NCBI GenBank assembly: GCA_024741835.1
Contig: JAENRP010000235.1
Span: forward strand, 1-62,577
Direction: 5' to 3'
DNA length: 62,577 bases
Origin: Diplocarpon mali
Taxonomy: Eukaryota; Ascomycota; Leotiomycetes; Helotiales; Drepanopezizaceae
The notes under the pieces are model-generated. The model did not search any database, had not been told where the DNA came from, and saw only the letters and a list, made by a program, of their open reading frames with translations. Below are positions 1-10,839 of the stretch, piece after piece. The position numbers and the translations under genes were made by a program. The stretch's first letter is position 1, and each line of letters opens with the position of its first letter.

Positions 1-1251
1 AAGTAGGATATATTAATTATATATATTATATAATAAGTATTATTATACTAATTAGATTGAAGGATCTTATAAAGATCGGCTTTTAAAATATAAGTATCTT
101 TATTATAATTATCATTTGAATTATTAAAAGTGGATTTAAGTTTAAATAACCTATTATTATTATTAGAGATATCTATTAAAGTCTTAGCTAAATAGCCTTT
201 TCCTTTACCTTTCCTTTATAGTAGCAGCCTTTAGTAAGATAAAGGCAGTTTACTTCTTAACTTTTGCTTTAATTGCTTTTTAATATTAAAGCTAGCAATT
301 ATATTAATCAATTGCCTTTTAACTTTATAATTAGTAATATTATAAGCACTATTATAGAAGTAGTATCCTTAATAAGCTTAAGGACTCGTCCTACGCTCCT
401 TCCTCTTCTTAGGCTTATTATTGCCTTATAATACAGCGTTTGCCGATTTAAAGCGTCCTTTAAGGTCTTACTTAATAGTTCGAAGGAAGTCGATCTTTTA
501 ATAATAAATCTTAAGATTAGGTTAAACGAGAAGAGATTGTTTTATAATAGCAAACTTAAAAGGGAGGCTATTAAATAGGAAATTAAAAAGCTAAGTTTCC
601 TTAAAAGTTATAGCTATCCTAGGATCTGCGGCTCTTACTCTTCTTCTTACTTTATATAGTATAGATTAAGTAGAATTTATATTTATATCTATATCCTTAC
701 TATCTTTATCTTTTTTATATTAAAATAAAGTGATCTACTATAGAAGATGCTAAGTATTAAAGGCAGTTATTTAAAAGTATTTTACCTTTAAAGTATCCTA
801 TCTTATCTTCGCATTATTATAAGTTCGAATAAAATCTTAGTCTTTATCGCTTAAACCTTTATTAATCTTAAGCTTGCATTTAGCTGAGGTCAGCCTATAC
901 TCCTTCTCCTTTTCTACGTTTAAAACTTTTTAAAATCCTTAATTATTATTTACTAAAGCTCTTAAGCTAAGCTTATTTAGTATATCTGCAAGGTCCTTTT
1001 TAATAGTATTATCTATTGAAGTAGGAGTATTAGTAGAAGGGATAAAAGATGCTATACTTGCGTACTTAATAAGTATCTTTTAGATTGCTACTTCGATTCC
1101 TTTACTCTTAAAGTAAAGCTCTAAATCGTTGAACTATCGTTACTAATTCTTTTAAAAGCGTTAAAGGTCTTTAGGCTTAGTATTTCGATCGGAGTCGGAA
1201 GCTATTGCTATTTTAAAGAAAATATATATTAAAATCAAATAAATTAAATAG
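1..1251 (-). pseudogene. E1 gag remnant (Copia-type capsid protein)
   Basis: This is the capsid precursor of the E family, which would form the virus-like particle that packages element RNA. Reading leftward it gives a Copia-gag-like stretch containing W-x-x-W/F and 'LYFKSKGI' like segments, then Lys-rich sequence. It aligns along its whole length with F (19360-20600, same strand) and E3 (61150-62400, opposite strand). Many in-frame TAA/TAG replace Gln codons, so no protein can be made. The true start is unclear: where E1 and E3 show ATAGCA, F and E2 show ACGGCA, so the obvious upstream AUA is not a lost AUG. The left edge truncates it. Confidence 0.8.
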
Positions 1252-1498
1252 TGTTGCAGGTATGCCCGTCACATGTTTGTCACATGATCTGTCATATGAC
1301 ACATCATACATATGATATGTCATATGACTTACCATATGACTTAGCGCCTTCACTAAGAAGGCCGCTTACCTTAAATAGCTCTTAGTTAGAGAGCTCTTAT
1401 GAATCAAGATACCTAATATCGTCGTTTGCACCTTATACTTCTTCGTACCCTCTTCTAATTTACTATCAAGTTTACTATTAGAGAACCTTCTTGCTATA
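1252..1498 (+). repeat. A 5' LTR
   Basis: 247 bp, matching 33637-33883. It holds several near-palindromic CATATGAC-type blocks (1268-1345) and the direct element GAGAGCTCTTATG. It is slightly less RIP-mutated than the 3' copy: CACATG here, CATATG there. The last bases are TATA where the 3' LTR keeps TACA. Confidence 0.95.
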
Positions 1499-1926
1499 GG
1501 TTATAAGCCCTGTATGCCTATAAATAGCATTCGACAAACTCCATCGATTAGAGTCTCCTTTACAAACGAAAAGGCTGATTGATATTTTGAGTTTTACTCA
1601 ACTAATAACGTATAATAGTATTATTTCAATAATAAAACAGTAGCTACTCCCCTTTTGGAGCGCTATATAATAATCTAAGCTTACGCAAGATTCGTTATTA
1701 TAGCTGAATCATTAGGACTAATAGCTGAGATCACTAGCTTAATTGCTGAAAGTACTCTACTGCCTGAATCACCTAATCTTATAAGGACTGATATATAGTA
1801 CCCTAAACTCGAATATAATAGTTCATCTCCTCCTCTTCCTCCTTCTCTACCTTCTCCTTTCGACAACTCTATATATATATATATAAATAAGATATCGTTA
1901 TCTTCGGCTGCCCTTAGCCTCCCTAA
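1499..1926 (+). other. A leader with primer-binding site
   Basis: Directly after the LTR comes GGTTATAAGCCCTG (1499-1512), a RIP form of the Copia-type primer-binding core GTTATCAGCC also seen beside the E, J and G LTRs. The rest is pyrimidine-rich with a (TA)n run near 1870-1884. The minus-strand reading at 1681-1866 has no family resemblance and is treated as chance. The leader is cut at 1926 by element I and resumes at 8768. Confidence 0.75.
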
Positions 1927-2180
1927 TGTTACAGCTGCCTTCAGGAGAGCAAGGGAGCTTAGCTTTAAGGAGCATAGGAAGTGGTAGCAGAGTCGAGTTA
2001 CTATGCCTTAAAGGATATGCGTTGTATTTAAAAGAAAAGATAAAGAAGGAAAACTATGTATAAGGAAAAGGAGATGGTATTTATATAAGAGTAGAGCGTC
2101 TGTGCGTTCGGCTATATGACTCTTGAAACTATACTGCTTAACCGGTAGAAAGCAAGTATATATAGGTACTGTTTGTAATA
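1927..2180 (-). repeat. I 3' LTR
   Basis: 254 bp; on the plus strand it begins TGTTACAGCTGCC and ends GTAATA (RIP form of GTAACA). Paired with 8509-8762. As I lies on the minus strand, this left copy is the 3' LTR. Confidence 0.95.
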
Positions 2181-2201
2181 TTACCCCCTCCTTTCGAAGA
2201 A
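2181..2201 (-). other. I polypurine tract
   Basis: Reading TTACCCCCTCCTTTCGAA on the plus strand, this is a purine run (TTCGAAAGGAGGGGGTAA) on the element strand, touching the 3' LTR. That is the position of the plus-strand DNA primer. The beginning TTCGAAAGG is shared with the tract of element H (38639-38656). Confidence 0.8.
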
Positions 2202-3750
2202 CTGCGTCCTTGCAGTTGCGTCTATTGCTATATTATTAGTAAGATCCGAGTAGTCTTCTTAGCTATTATTATATGCTTAAAGCTACTGCAGGAGGTTCTT
2301 TAGCGGGCCGTTAGCCTAGGGGTACTATAGGTAAAAACGCTATATTGCGTAAGGGGCCGTTATCGCATTCGAATATAGGTACTATTAGAGATCTTTATTA
2401 GCTCCTTTCCATTTTATCTAGTATTAGAGCTGATAGAAGCGTATTCTAGAGCCTATTATATCGACGACCTTATACTCGTCTTCTTTAAGAAGTATACGAA
2501 TCAGGGCTAGGGGCTCTACTACTTGCCTTAGAAGGGGGTTTAAAATGTATTTACGCAAGGAGTAAGAGTAGAAGATAGAGTGAATTGCTATATCCTTAGG
2601 GAAGTCGATCTTCTAACTCTTACCGATCTTATCTAGCACCTTCCTTAGGCTATACTACTGGTCTAAGAGCTTGCAAGTAGGCCGGTCCATCTTTTAATTG
2701 CGCGTATCAATTAGAATATTATTACCTATATCTTAGTTAATAGGCCTCCTTTAGCGGTTTGCTTAGGCCTTTATTTGAGCTTGCTAGGCCTTTATTAACA
2801 ATTAGGTATATGCGATAGCCTTTCTATTTCTAATAGTAACTTATAAGGCTCGCTCGCGGTTTAGGCGCTTTATAGTAGTTTGCGGAGGTTTTAAGTTAGC
2901 GGTATCTTAAGAGGAGCAAGGCTTATACCTATTTAAAACCTGGAAAGGGGAGATCTGGCTTAGCGACTTATATAGGAGCGTAAGCTATGCGATATCTATA
3001 AGTGGGAAGAGGCTTCCCTAGTTGTCTTAGTAAAATGAATAAAATAGCTATAGATATTACTTAATATATTAGTTTATTATTTCCGTTTGGCTATCTACAT
3101 TTAGGTTATATGCGGTAGTCAGTTTTACTTTTATACTATATATATAGTAGAACTCTTGCTAAAACGTTAATATAAACTAAAGGCCTTAGTTGGAGAGGAT
3201 GGAGTTAGGTATGCTGAAATGTCGGATTTAGTGAATTAAGAATAGCCTAGCTAGGCCTTAAGTATTAATATCCTTATTATAAGGTAACAATATAGCCTTC
3301 TTTAATAATCGGTCTATAATAACTAGCGCGTAGTTATAGCCCTCCTTATCTAATGGCAGTTTAGTAAAATCAATCGTCAAGTGCTAAAAGGGGCGCTTAA
3401 GAGTAGGAAAAGGGTTTAGGAGGCCAGGGGTCTTATCCCTATAGGCCTTTATTTAAGTATAGCGGCAGTTCTGGATATACGTTGCTACATTTGTACCTAG
3501 GCCTTTCTAGTAGTACTTCCTTCCTATTAAGAGCTTAATCTTACTAGTACTAGTATAAGTGACGTATAGCTGATTGTGCATATGCTAAATTAGGGCTATG
3601 CGGAGCTTAAGGGGTTCCTTAGGTATTATAAGCCTTCTTTAGAAGAACAGCTTGCCCTCGCTGAGTTTATAGTCCAGGCTGTGGTTCTGCGCTTCCTTAT
3701 AGAGCTCCTTAAGCTTAAGAGCCTCTTTATTAGCTTAAAGGACCTAGTCG
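2202..3750 (-). pseudogene. I integrase and chromodomain remnant
   Basis: C-terminal part of the Gypsy polyprotein. The integrase core is read leftward from about 3380 to 2950: an early Asp in an 'LTIDFTKLP' block, then 'YALVIIDR', and a late Glu in a block resembling 'DSQTEIIN' (family DGQTEI.N). So the D-D-E catalytic frame is recognisable. A chromodomain follows at about 2480-2290, with 'EYKVVDIIGSR' and 'YQIKWKGA' matching the family pattern eyeVe.Iigsr...YrvKWkG. TAG/TAA stops at former Gln/Trp codons interrupt both. This is the best support for calling I a chromovirus. Confidence 0.88.
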
Positions 3751-5850
3751 ATAGTATAATACCTTAAGATATTATATACTACTATTAAGGTAGGATCGGC
3801 CGGCTTGCCCTCCTTTATTTAAAAGGCTCCTTCTTTTGTTATAGCTTCGATCGGGGTAAGCTAGAGGTCCGCTTAGACTTCTAAGGAGAGCTTATTGCTA
3901 AAGAGTATCTATTAATAATATAAAGCCCTCTTCTTAGCCTTTAAAGGCGTAAGATCTTAATTGTAATAGGAAAGGGTATTTGCAAAGGTATTTGTTACTT
4001 TAATATAGTATATAATCCTAAAGTTAAAGCCTGCGAAGAACTCTGCCTAGTAGGCCTAGTAGGCTATTAGCTCTTTAGTACTTATAAAGTACTTTAGTAT
4101 ATAGTAATTAGTATAAACTAGCACCTTTTCTTACGCTTCAAGCAGCTTAGAATAGAAGTACTTAAAGGAGTAGTAGATTACTAGCAGCTTCTTATTATAA
4201 ATAGGATAATTAAGCTTTGCACTGGCTATTATCTTAAAAAAGAACCTAATAGGGTGGAAAAGATCGTTGTCCTAAAGTTAAAAAAGCAATCCTGCGACGA
4301 CTCTATTAGAGGCGTCGGTTTCTAGCCTAGTCTGGCGGTAGGGCGTGTAGTATTAGAGTATAGGGGCTCTTTAAAGCTCCTCTTAAAGAGTCTCCTAGGC
4401 CTGCCTATAGGCCTTATTAAATATAAAAGGAATATTCCTTATAAGGGCTATAAGAGGTCTGCAGATCCTGCTATAGTCTTTAATAAAATGCTAATAGAAA
4501 TTATAAAAACCTAAAAAGCTTTGTATACCTTATATATTCTTAATATACTCTTATTCCTTAATAACCTCGATCTTACCTAAGTCGACTTCGATACCCTTTA
4601 TACTAATGATAAAGCTAAGGAATTTGGTTTTAATAACTTTAAACTTGCTCTTTTTAATATCTACTTAAAGGCTATATACTTAGAGGATCTTTATAACCTT
4701 TTTAATATGCGCCTTATACTTTGCAAGGGTCCTTAAGTAAATTAGGATATTATTAAGGTACGCGGAATAGAAGTTATTTAAGTGTAGGAGTAGGATATTA
4801 TTAATAAACCTCTAGAAGGTAGCAGGTCTATTAATTAGCCTAAAGGGAAGCACCTTATACTTATATATGCTATACTATATGCGAAAGGTAATAAGGTCTT
4901 TTAAGTCGGCAGATATCTTAATATAATGAAAAGCCTACTAAATATCGATCTTAGTAAAGATCTTAGCCTTAGAGATATATGCTATTATCTTATCAATTAG
5001 GAGAATTAGGTATAGGTCCTTCTTTATTAAGTGATTGAGCTTGCGGTAGTTAATGCAAAGGCGCAGAGAGCCATTAGCCTTCTTTACAAATAAGATTAGT
5101 GCTATATAAAGAGAGTTTAAAGCCTTAATAAAGCCCTTGTAAAGGTTCTCTAAGATATAACTCTTTACCTTAGAGAGCTATTTATTAATAAGGCGGCGCA
5201 AAGGCTCAATTGTTAAGTTATACTTTGCTATTATAAGCTTAATATAGTAGTCTACGCTTATATAGTGCTCTAAGAGCTAATTAAAGGCCTTGCGAGAGAA
5301 TAACTCTCTGAACTCGGCATACTGCAGAGGGAGCTTTTGATTAATCAAATTATTATTAGCCTTGTATTTAGCCTATTAAGTAACCTCCTACTCTAAGGCG
5401 TATATTAAGCTAATAAAGGTGAACTTATTAGGCGGCGGCTTATTAGTATGCTTAGCCTAGCGCATAGCCTTAACCGATTGGGTATATAGGGTGCTAATAG
5501 CGCAAGTAGAAATCAACTTAATATCGGTTTTATAAAGGGAAGGAGGGGAGCTCTGACCGGCGAGCGTCTTAAGGAGGGAAGGGGGAAAGGGTGCCTCGCT
5601 TAATAAGGCTTGCTTTATTATCTTTAGGTCTTTTTAAAGGTTTTTAAAGAAGCTGCTAGCTCGCCTGGCTTTCGCAGAAGGCCTTCGGAGGATCTCCTTA
5701 AGCTATAGAAGGGACTAAGAGCTTAAGAGGGCATTAGCGTATATGCTAGCAAGCTAAAGGTCCTGATCTTTAGCTTCTATTAGTGCTGTATATCGCTTAA
5801 TATCCTCTTAAGCTATTAAGGAGGCTTTTAGAGTAGCTAGGTTAACGGGT
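3751..5850 (-). pseudogene. I reverse transcriptase and RNase H remnant
   Basis: RT copies element RNA into cDNA; RNase H removes the RNA strand. Reading leftward from about 5110, 'LFVKKANGSLRLCINYRKLN' matches the Gypsy RT signature lFVkKpnGslRlcvDYR.LN. The catalytic YLDD box survives as 'YSAYLNNILIY' (4740-4770), with both Asp changed to Asn by G-to-A. RNase H follows at about 4500-3900 by position and family length. The changed Asp pair alone would inactivate the enzyme. Confidence 0.85.
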
Positions 5851-6300
5851 ACGCGCTTATTGAAGTAAGGGATAATAGGCATATCCTAGGGCTAATAGAG
5901 CCTATTATTCCCTTTACTATATAATTGGCTAAGATTGTAATGCTTTAGGAACTTGCGGTTAAGAAGAATGTTATTAGAGCTTAATAAAGTGATTAAAAAG
6001 GGGAAGTTAATATAACGCTTATCAATCGTTAAGGTAAGCAAGAGAGCGTAAGAAATGACCTCGCCCGCGAGGCTATTATAGCTAGAAGGGGTAATTAGCT
6101 AAAGTAGCTTAATGAATTTGATACTTAGTCGTTCGGAAAGCTAGTATATAAGAAAGGTTTGAATAATCTTAAAAATATTTACTCTACTATTAATATAAGT
6201 AATAGTTTTAATAAATGATCTATTGCATACTAATTCTATAAGAACTAAGAACTGGCGCCCTTTTATAAAGAGGCGGGAATTAAACTCTAAATCTCTTTAT
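5851..6300 (-). pseudogene. I protease region
   Basis: Between the gag zinc knuckle and RT, the minus strand gives a segment resembling 'LVCNRSFI', read as a decayed aspartic-protease D-S/T-G block of the 'iDSGCTrSFI' type. Then come about 100 residues of moderately hydrophobic sequence. Position is the main support; the catalytic Asp itself is no longer visible. Confidence 0.55.
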
Positions 6301-7300
6301 AAATCGTGGCCTATGCTATAGAAGGAGTCTTTTCTATAGTTTAGCAGTTTCCTAAAAGTGGGTCACTATTAAGGTCGATCTTTAAGATAGCTGCCTTAAG
6401 CGGTTAAGTATAGTCTTTAAAGAAGTATCTAACCTTTTTATAATTATAGCAAGCTTTGCTAAGAAAGGCTAAAGATGCTGGCAGTACTAAGAAAGGGGAG
6501 CAAGGCGTAGGAGCTAGTAAAGTAGGCCTTTAGGTCTCCTTTTTCAAGATTCCTAGAGTTTTGCCTATAGAATGCGAGAAGGCGATTGCTAAGGCGCTCT
6601 TATAAGCCGCAAAGGCTTCTTCTATTCGGATATTATAGGCCTTTTGATTTGCAACTATTAAAAACTTATTTAAGGTAAAGTAGTTAGAGTTTATCTTATA
6701 CTTCTCTATCTTTACCTTATTCTTTAAAGAGGAGGAGATCTTCTTAAGTATATTATTAAACTAATAAGAGGCGTTAATCTTCCTTATAATAGTTAAGGAA
6801 GTGAACTTTAACTTAAATTTATTATATAATATTAAAGCAGTTATATTCAAACGGTTATACTTAGCCTTAGCCGTCTATATATAATTATAGTTAAAGAAGT
6901 GCTAATCTAGCACTTAAAGGACGTCGGCCGTACCTTTAAAGGTAGAGGCAAAAGCGGGGTCTATATACTATAAGATAAGGGTTTAAGCCTCTCCTTTTAA
7001 GCACTTAAAGTAGGCCTTGATTTATACCTTACTATTTAGGAAATTGCTAAAGTATTCCTTAATAAATAGCTTTATCTCTATCTTTTAAGTATTATATAAG
7101 ATCTTGCTTTAGTAGTTAGAGAAGTAAACGCAAGGGTACTTAATGCGCTTTATAGCTTTAATAAAAGGGTTAAAGATAGGAAGGTAGTAATTAGGTAGTA
7201 GGAGGAGATCTATAGTAAGGGCTTGCTAAACTCGGCCAGCTTCGGCCTCTTTAATAAAAGAGTAAGCAAGGGTTAGGGAGGCGGAAGGAGTAGGAGCAAA
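6301..7300 (-). pseudogene. I gag remnant with zinc knuckle
   Basis: Capsid/nucleocapsid precursor of the chromovirus. From about 7200 leftward the reading has a Gypsy gag core: segments like 'FLNSKV.IKAYFKCLKGEA', a later 'KAKYNRL' helix, and a Lys-rich stretch. Near 6400-6440 is 'CYNYKKVRYFFKDYT', a decayed CX2CX4HX4C knuckle in which Cys became Tyr and the His box decayed. Stops sit at former Gln/Trp positions. It ends in the protease region in the same direction. Confidence 0.8.
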
Positions 7301-8508
7301 GGTAGAGGCTCTTAGAGCTTGCTCTTAGAGAGCGGTTACTATAGCGCTAGCTATTATAAAGGCTAATGCTGCTTCTTAAGCAGGTATAAAGAGGGGTTAT
7401 TCTATTATAATAGGGGAGGGTGCTAAAGAGCCTTCGGTTTTCAGCTTTAAGGAAGGCAGAAGTATATCTGCCTTATTTAAAGGGGAAAGGGCGGTGCTGC
7501 TAAGCGCATTAGAGGAAGAAGAAGGCAAAGGAGAGAAAGCGGGTTCGGAATTAAAACCGAGCTTTTAAAGAGGTATTAATAAGCGCGTACTTTGCTTAGG
7601 TTATATTAAAAGGGAATAGTATCTTTTAAAAGATATGCCTAATATATTCTAAAGGGATCTAAAGCTAAATAGTAACCTATTTAAAAGGGGGAAGATTAGT
7701 ATAAGTAAAGCGTATATATTCTTAAAGCCTTCTAATAGAGTATATAAGGAGGTTTCTTAATTGCAAGTAGAGGTAAAGCGAACTACTCCTCTTATAATAC
7801 TTCCTAAGGGGGAATACGCATCGCCGGGGTGCTAGGAAGGGAAGGTGAAGCGTAATTGCGGCGCGTCCTAAGGTAGGTCTGAGTTAGGTTCCTCTAATAG
7901 TAACCGTAATCTCGATATGCCTTAGTCCTCCTTTCCTTATAGTATGGCCTCTTTCGCTTTGACCTATTATCAATTTGTATATTTGCAAAAGGTTCGAGGA
8001 AGTAGTAAGGGGAGCTTTGAGGTTTGCCTTAAGGTTATAGAGAAGGGCGCGCATCGAGTTGCGCTAAACGAAGAAGGTAAGAAGGAGGAAGAAGAAAGGG
8101 AGAAGAGTATAAAGGTAGAATATATAGCAAGAGGTGGCGGCGCTAAATATCCTAAGGGCAGCGCTAACTCTAGGCAATAGCGTAAAGCGCAAGGGCGAAA
8201 AAGGTGAATTTGAACGCGATTTGAATGGGTTTTTTAATGAGGATTCTGGCGATAATATCAAATTGCGCAAAGCAGTTCGAGGCTAAGGTGAATTTGACTT
8301 ATTTAAGGGTGTTTTCCAGCTTTTCCTAAGGCAAGAATTGTAAAAAACGATCTAGGTACCTAATTAACTTGCGTAAGGTAGGTTAATAAGGCTAATAGTA
8401 ATAAAACGCGTAAACCTTACTTGCTTAAGGTAGGTAAGGTAATAATATAAAATCGAAGTAGATATTAAGCTTCTTAGTAGAAGGAGGTATTTTCAAGATC
8501 TTTTCTTA
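7301..8508 (-). other. I leader and gag N-terminal region
   Basis: About 1.2 kb between the gag core and the 5' LTR. It is less AT-rich than its surroundings (7800-7920 keeps many CG pairs). The plus-strand reading at 7944-8180 and the minus reading at 8064-8270 overlap each other and show no family motif. No primer-binding site was recognised with confidence next to 8508. Confidence 0.5.
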
Positions 8509-8762
8509 TATTATAGCTGCCTTTAGGAGAGCAAGGGAGCTTAGCTTTAAGGAGTATAAGAAGCGGTAGTAGAGTTGAGTTACTATACCTTAAAGGGTAT
8601 GTGTTATATTTAAAAGAAAAGATAAAGAAGGAAAACTATATATAAGGAAAAGGAGATAGTATTTATATAAGAGTAGAGCATCCGTGCGTTCGGCCACGTG
8701 ACCCCTGAAACCACACCGCCTAACCGGCAGAAAGCAAGCATATGCAGGTACCGTTCGTAACA
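8509..8762 (-). repeat. I 5' LTR with an abrupt RIP boundary
   Basis: 254 bp, paired with 1927-2180. From 8509 to about 8675 it is heavily C-to-T/G-to-A converted. From about 8676 to 8762 it keeps CA and TG pairs (GGCCACGTGACCCCTG) that are converted in the other LTR. The last bases are GTAACA, followed by the duplicate CCTAA at 8763-8767. Confidence 0.95.
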
Positions 8763-8767
8763 CCTAA

Positions 8768-9650
8768 GTCTTAAAAGCTTAAAGGCGCAAAGGACTATAG
8801 TTAGTAGAGGAATAAGGTTTTGAACTTTGCAAAGTCAAACGCCTTAACTATATATCTTTATATAAAAGCTAAAATATATGCTCTACTTAAGGTTGACTTA
8901 TAGGACCGTTCTATCACTCTTAAGGAAAGGGACAATTGGGTTAAATAGGAAGCTAAGGAATCTTAGATAAAGCTTACTATTATACTTAATTGCAAACTAG
9001 GCCTACTAGCTTATATAAAAGGCAACAAATCTGCCTTAGATATATAGGAAGCTCTTTAAAAATAGTATAAAGAATCTGGAATAGTGCTTGAATATAATGC
9101 TATATAGACTTATATCACTATTAAATATAACGACTTCAACTTACTTAAAGCTTACGTCGTCGCCTTTAGGCTTTCAATTACTAAATTGGAAGCTCTCGAC
9201 TCTGCCCCTCCCTCTTATTAGCACCCTATTATATTTATTACTAGCTATTCTAATAGATGGCCTATTTGAGCAGATCGATAACGCTTTAACCTTCGCTTAG
9301 CTATAGTAGCTAAACGAAAATCAGAGATTACGCTTAAAGCTCTTATTAAAGATATTACTAATAAAGCTTAAGCTTTATAAAGTTTAAAAATGAATAGAAC
9401 TGTCTTATATAGTAATAAATCGGCTGGCAAGCCGCATTCCTCTAACTATAAGAAGTCAAAAAACAAAAGAGGTTTTAAAGACTTAAAGAAGAGCACCTCT
9501 AAGAATACTACTACCTCCCCTAACTCCTCCTATCTTTATTATAAGCAACTAAAGCTATACCATAAGGCAGAAGATTGCTTTACAATTAACAAATCGAAAA
9601 GAGAGGCTTAGAAGAAGGACTTAGGGAAGAAGTACGTATTCTATTACCTT
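8768..9650 (+). pseudogene. A gag remnant
   Basis: Copia capsid protein. The plus-strand frame gives a UBN2-type gag: 'LGLLAYIKGNKSALDI' and then 'YITIKYNDFNLLKAYVVAF', matching the family's 'aWkaLe...yitiKYdDFksleeyi' pattern. The 9390-9611 reading holds the nucleocapsid end, 'YLYYKQLKLYHKAEDC'. This is a CX2CX4HX4C zinc knuckle whose first two Cys are now Tyr. Basic Lys/Ser-rich sequence precedes it. Stops replace Gln. The protein continues through two in-frame palindromes into the protease. Confidence 0.85.
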
Positions 9651-9790
9651 AAAGGCAAGGACAATAAGTCCTTACTATTATTATTACCAAAAGGCAAGAA
9701 GCCTTCTAAGAAGATTCAAAAGGAAGACGAAGAGTCAGATAATGATCTCTTTAAGCATATTATACTATTACTAACCCTAGGGCCAATTCT

Positions 9791-9819
9791 CACTCGCGAG
9801 CCAGGCCCAGGAGTCAATT
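9791..9819 (+). repeat. Palindromic linker repeat A-1
   Basis: CACTCGCGAGCCAGGCCC followed by AGGAGTCAATT: an imperfect palindrome with ACTC/GAGT arms around a GCC-A-GGC centre. It is GC-rich within AT-rich surroundings. It reads through in frame as 'TREPGPGVNS' between the gag knuckle and the protease. Confidence 0.85.
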
Positions 9820-9850
9820 CCTTATTAGGAGGCGATTCCTCCCTAATTTC

Positions 9851-9879
9851 CACTCGTAGGCCAGGCCCAGGAGTCAGTT
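9851..9879 (+). repeat. Palindromic linker repeat A-2
   Basis: Second copy, CACTCGTAGGCCAGGCCC then AGGAGTCAGTT, exactly 60 bp after A-1, so the reading frame is kept ('STRRPGPGVSS'). Confidence 0.85.
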
Positions 9880-9889
9880 CTTTTACCTC

Positions 9890-10473
9890 CTACTTCTTAT
9901 TAAAATTGAAGAATCGTTAGCTATACAATATAGGTGCTAGTAAGTACGTTTCTAATAATCTCTTTAAGTTCACCTCCTATACTGCTTAAGATAATCTACC
10001 CTCCTTAAGTATAGTTAATAGATCTATTCAACCTTTCAGCGTTGGCACTTGCAAAGTTAATGCACTTAAATCTAATAGAAAGGTATATATTCTTAAGTTA
10101 ATTAATACTCTTTATATACCTTAATCACCTATCTGCCTATACTTAAGTAGTAAACTTAATAAAATTAAAGGCTTCTATTAAAATGGCAAGCTATTCCTAT
10201 CTAATAATAAGGAAATTTGCACTATCGATAATAATATATATATCAATAAGGAATAGCCTTCTACTAACTCCTCTAGTTATATAAGTGGATATGCTCTCTT
10301 AGCTGCTATCGAGAATAGACCTTTTGATATAAAGCTCTAGCACCGTCGATTAGGCCACGCTGGCCTATAAACGGTTAGAAAGACCTAATCTGCTATTACC
10401 GATATGCAGATTAAGGAAATAAAATCAGGGAAGATGCGAATTTGCGCTCCCTGCGAGAAAGGCAGACCTCTCT
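9890..10473 (+). pseudogene. A protease and GAG-pre-integrase remnant
   Basis: At about 9915-9960 the frame gives 'LYNIGASKYVSNN', a decayed retropepsin active site (family W.lDTGAS.Hv) with the catalytic Asp changed to Asn. Near 10330-10470 is the GAG-pre-integrase zinc-binding block: 'HRRLGHAGL', then 'ICAPCEKGRP', giving the H..H...CxxC arrangement that precedes Copia integrases. Element B interrupts immediately after, at TSD 10474-10478. The integrase core resumes in the same element at 30730. Confidence 0.88.
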
Positions 10474-10478
10474 AATAC

Positions 10479-10680
10479 TGTTGGTTTCACAAGTATGCGC
10501 ACTGAATTGATTCTTCTGATTGTTATATTATATTATTCATAATTAGAATACAGAGGGAGCGAGGACTTGAGGTATACTACCCTGCGTCTGCCTACGCGCT
10601 AGCCTACGCGCTAAGTCACGTGCTAATCGATTCCCTAGTCACTTAACCACCTGACCAACTCCATGCCACTTATTCCTATA
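10479..10680 (-). repeat. B 3' LTR
   Basis: 202 bp; plus-strand start TGTTGGTTTCACAAG, end CCTATA. It is strikingly rich in intact CA/TG compared with the flanking sequence. Partner is 30523-30724. Confidence 0.95.
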
Positions 10681-10839
10681 CTAGCTACTTTTCTTTAAAG
10701 AGCAAAAAAAAAAATCCCTTAGCTCTATAGGAATAGTATGCTATATTGCTATCTATATTTCCCCTTTTCTAAACTCTCCCAATTTATCTCTTTACCTATC
10801 CTTTAAGTCGTATAGTCATCTGATTCGTAGAGATAAACG
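10681..10839. other. B 3' untranslated stretch
   Basis: Between the 3' LTR and RNase H. It holds an A11 run at 10706-10716 and pyrimidine-rich sequence. No clear polypurine tract is visible. Confidence 0.5.

Larger units (their letters stand above)
1927..8762 (-). mobile_element. I: complete Gypsy chromovirus (6.8 kb)
   Basis: LTRs of 254 bp (1927-2180 and 8509-8762) are flanked by CCTAA at 1922-1926 and 8763-8767. Minus-strand order is gag with zinc knuckle, protease, RT, RNase H, integrase, chromodomain. This is the Ty3/Gypsy order with a C-terminal chromodomain, typical of chromoviruses. The chromodomain is thought to steer integration to marked chromatin. It is inserted in the leader of A. 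It carries no nested insertion, so it is an intact but RIP-killed unit. Confidence 0.95.

Noticed and set aside
7944..8270. Overlapping open frames on both strands in the I leader
   Set aside because: No family motif, mutually overlapping, in a locally less RIP-damaged stretch where stops are simply rarer.
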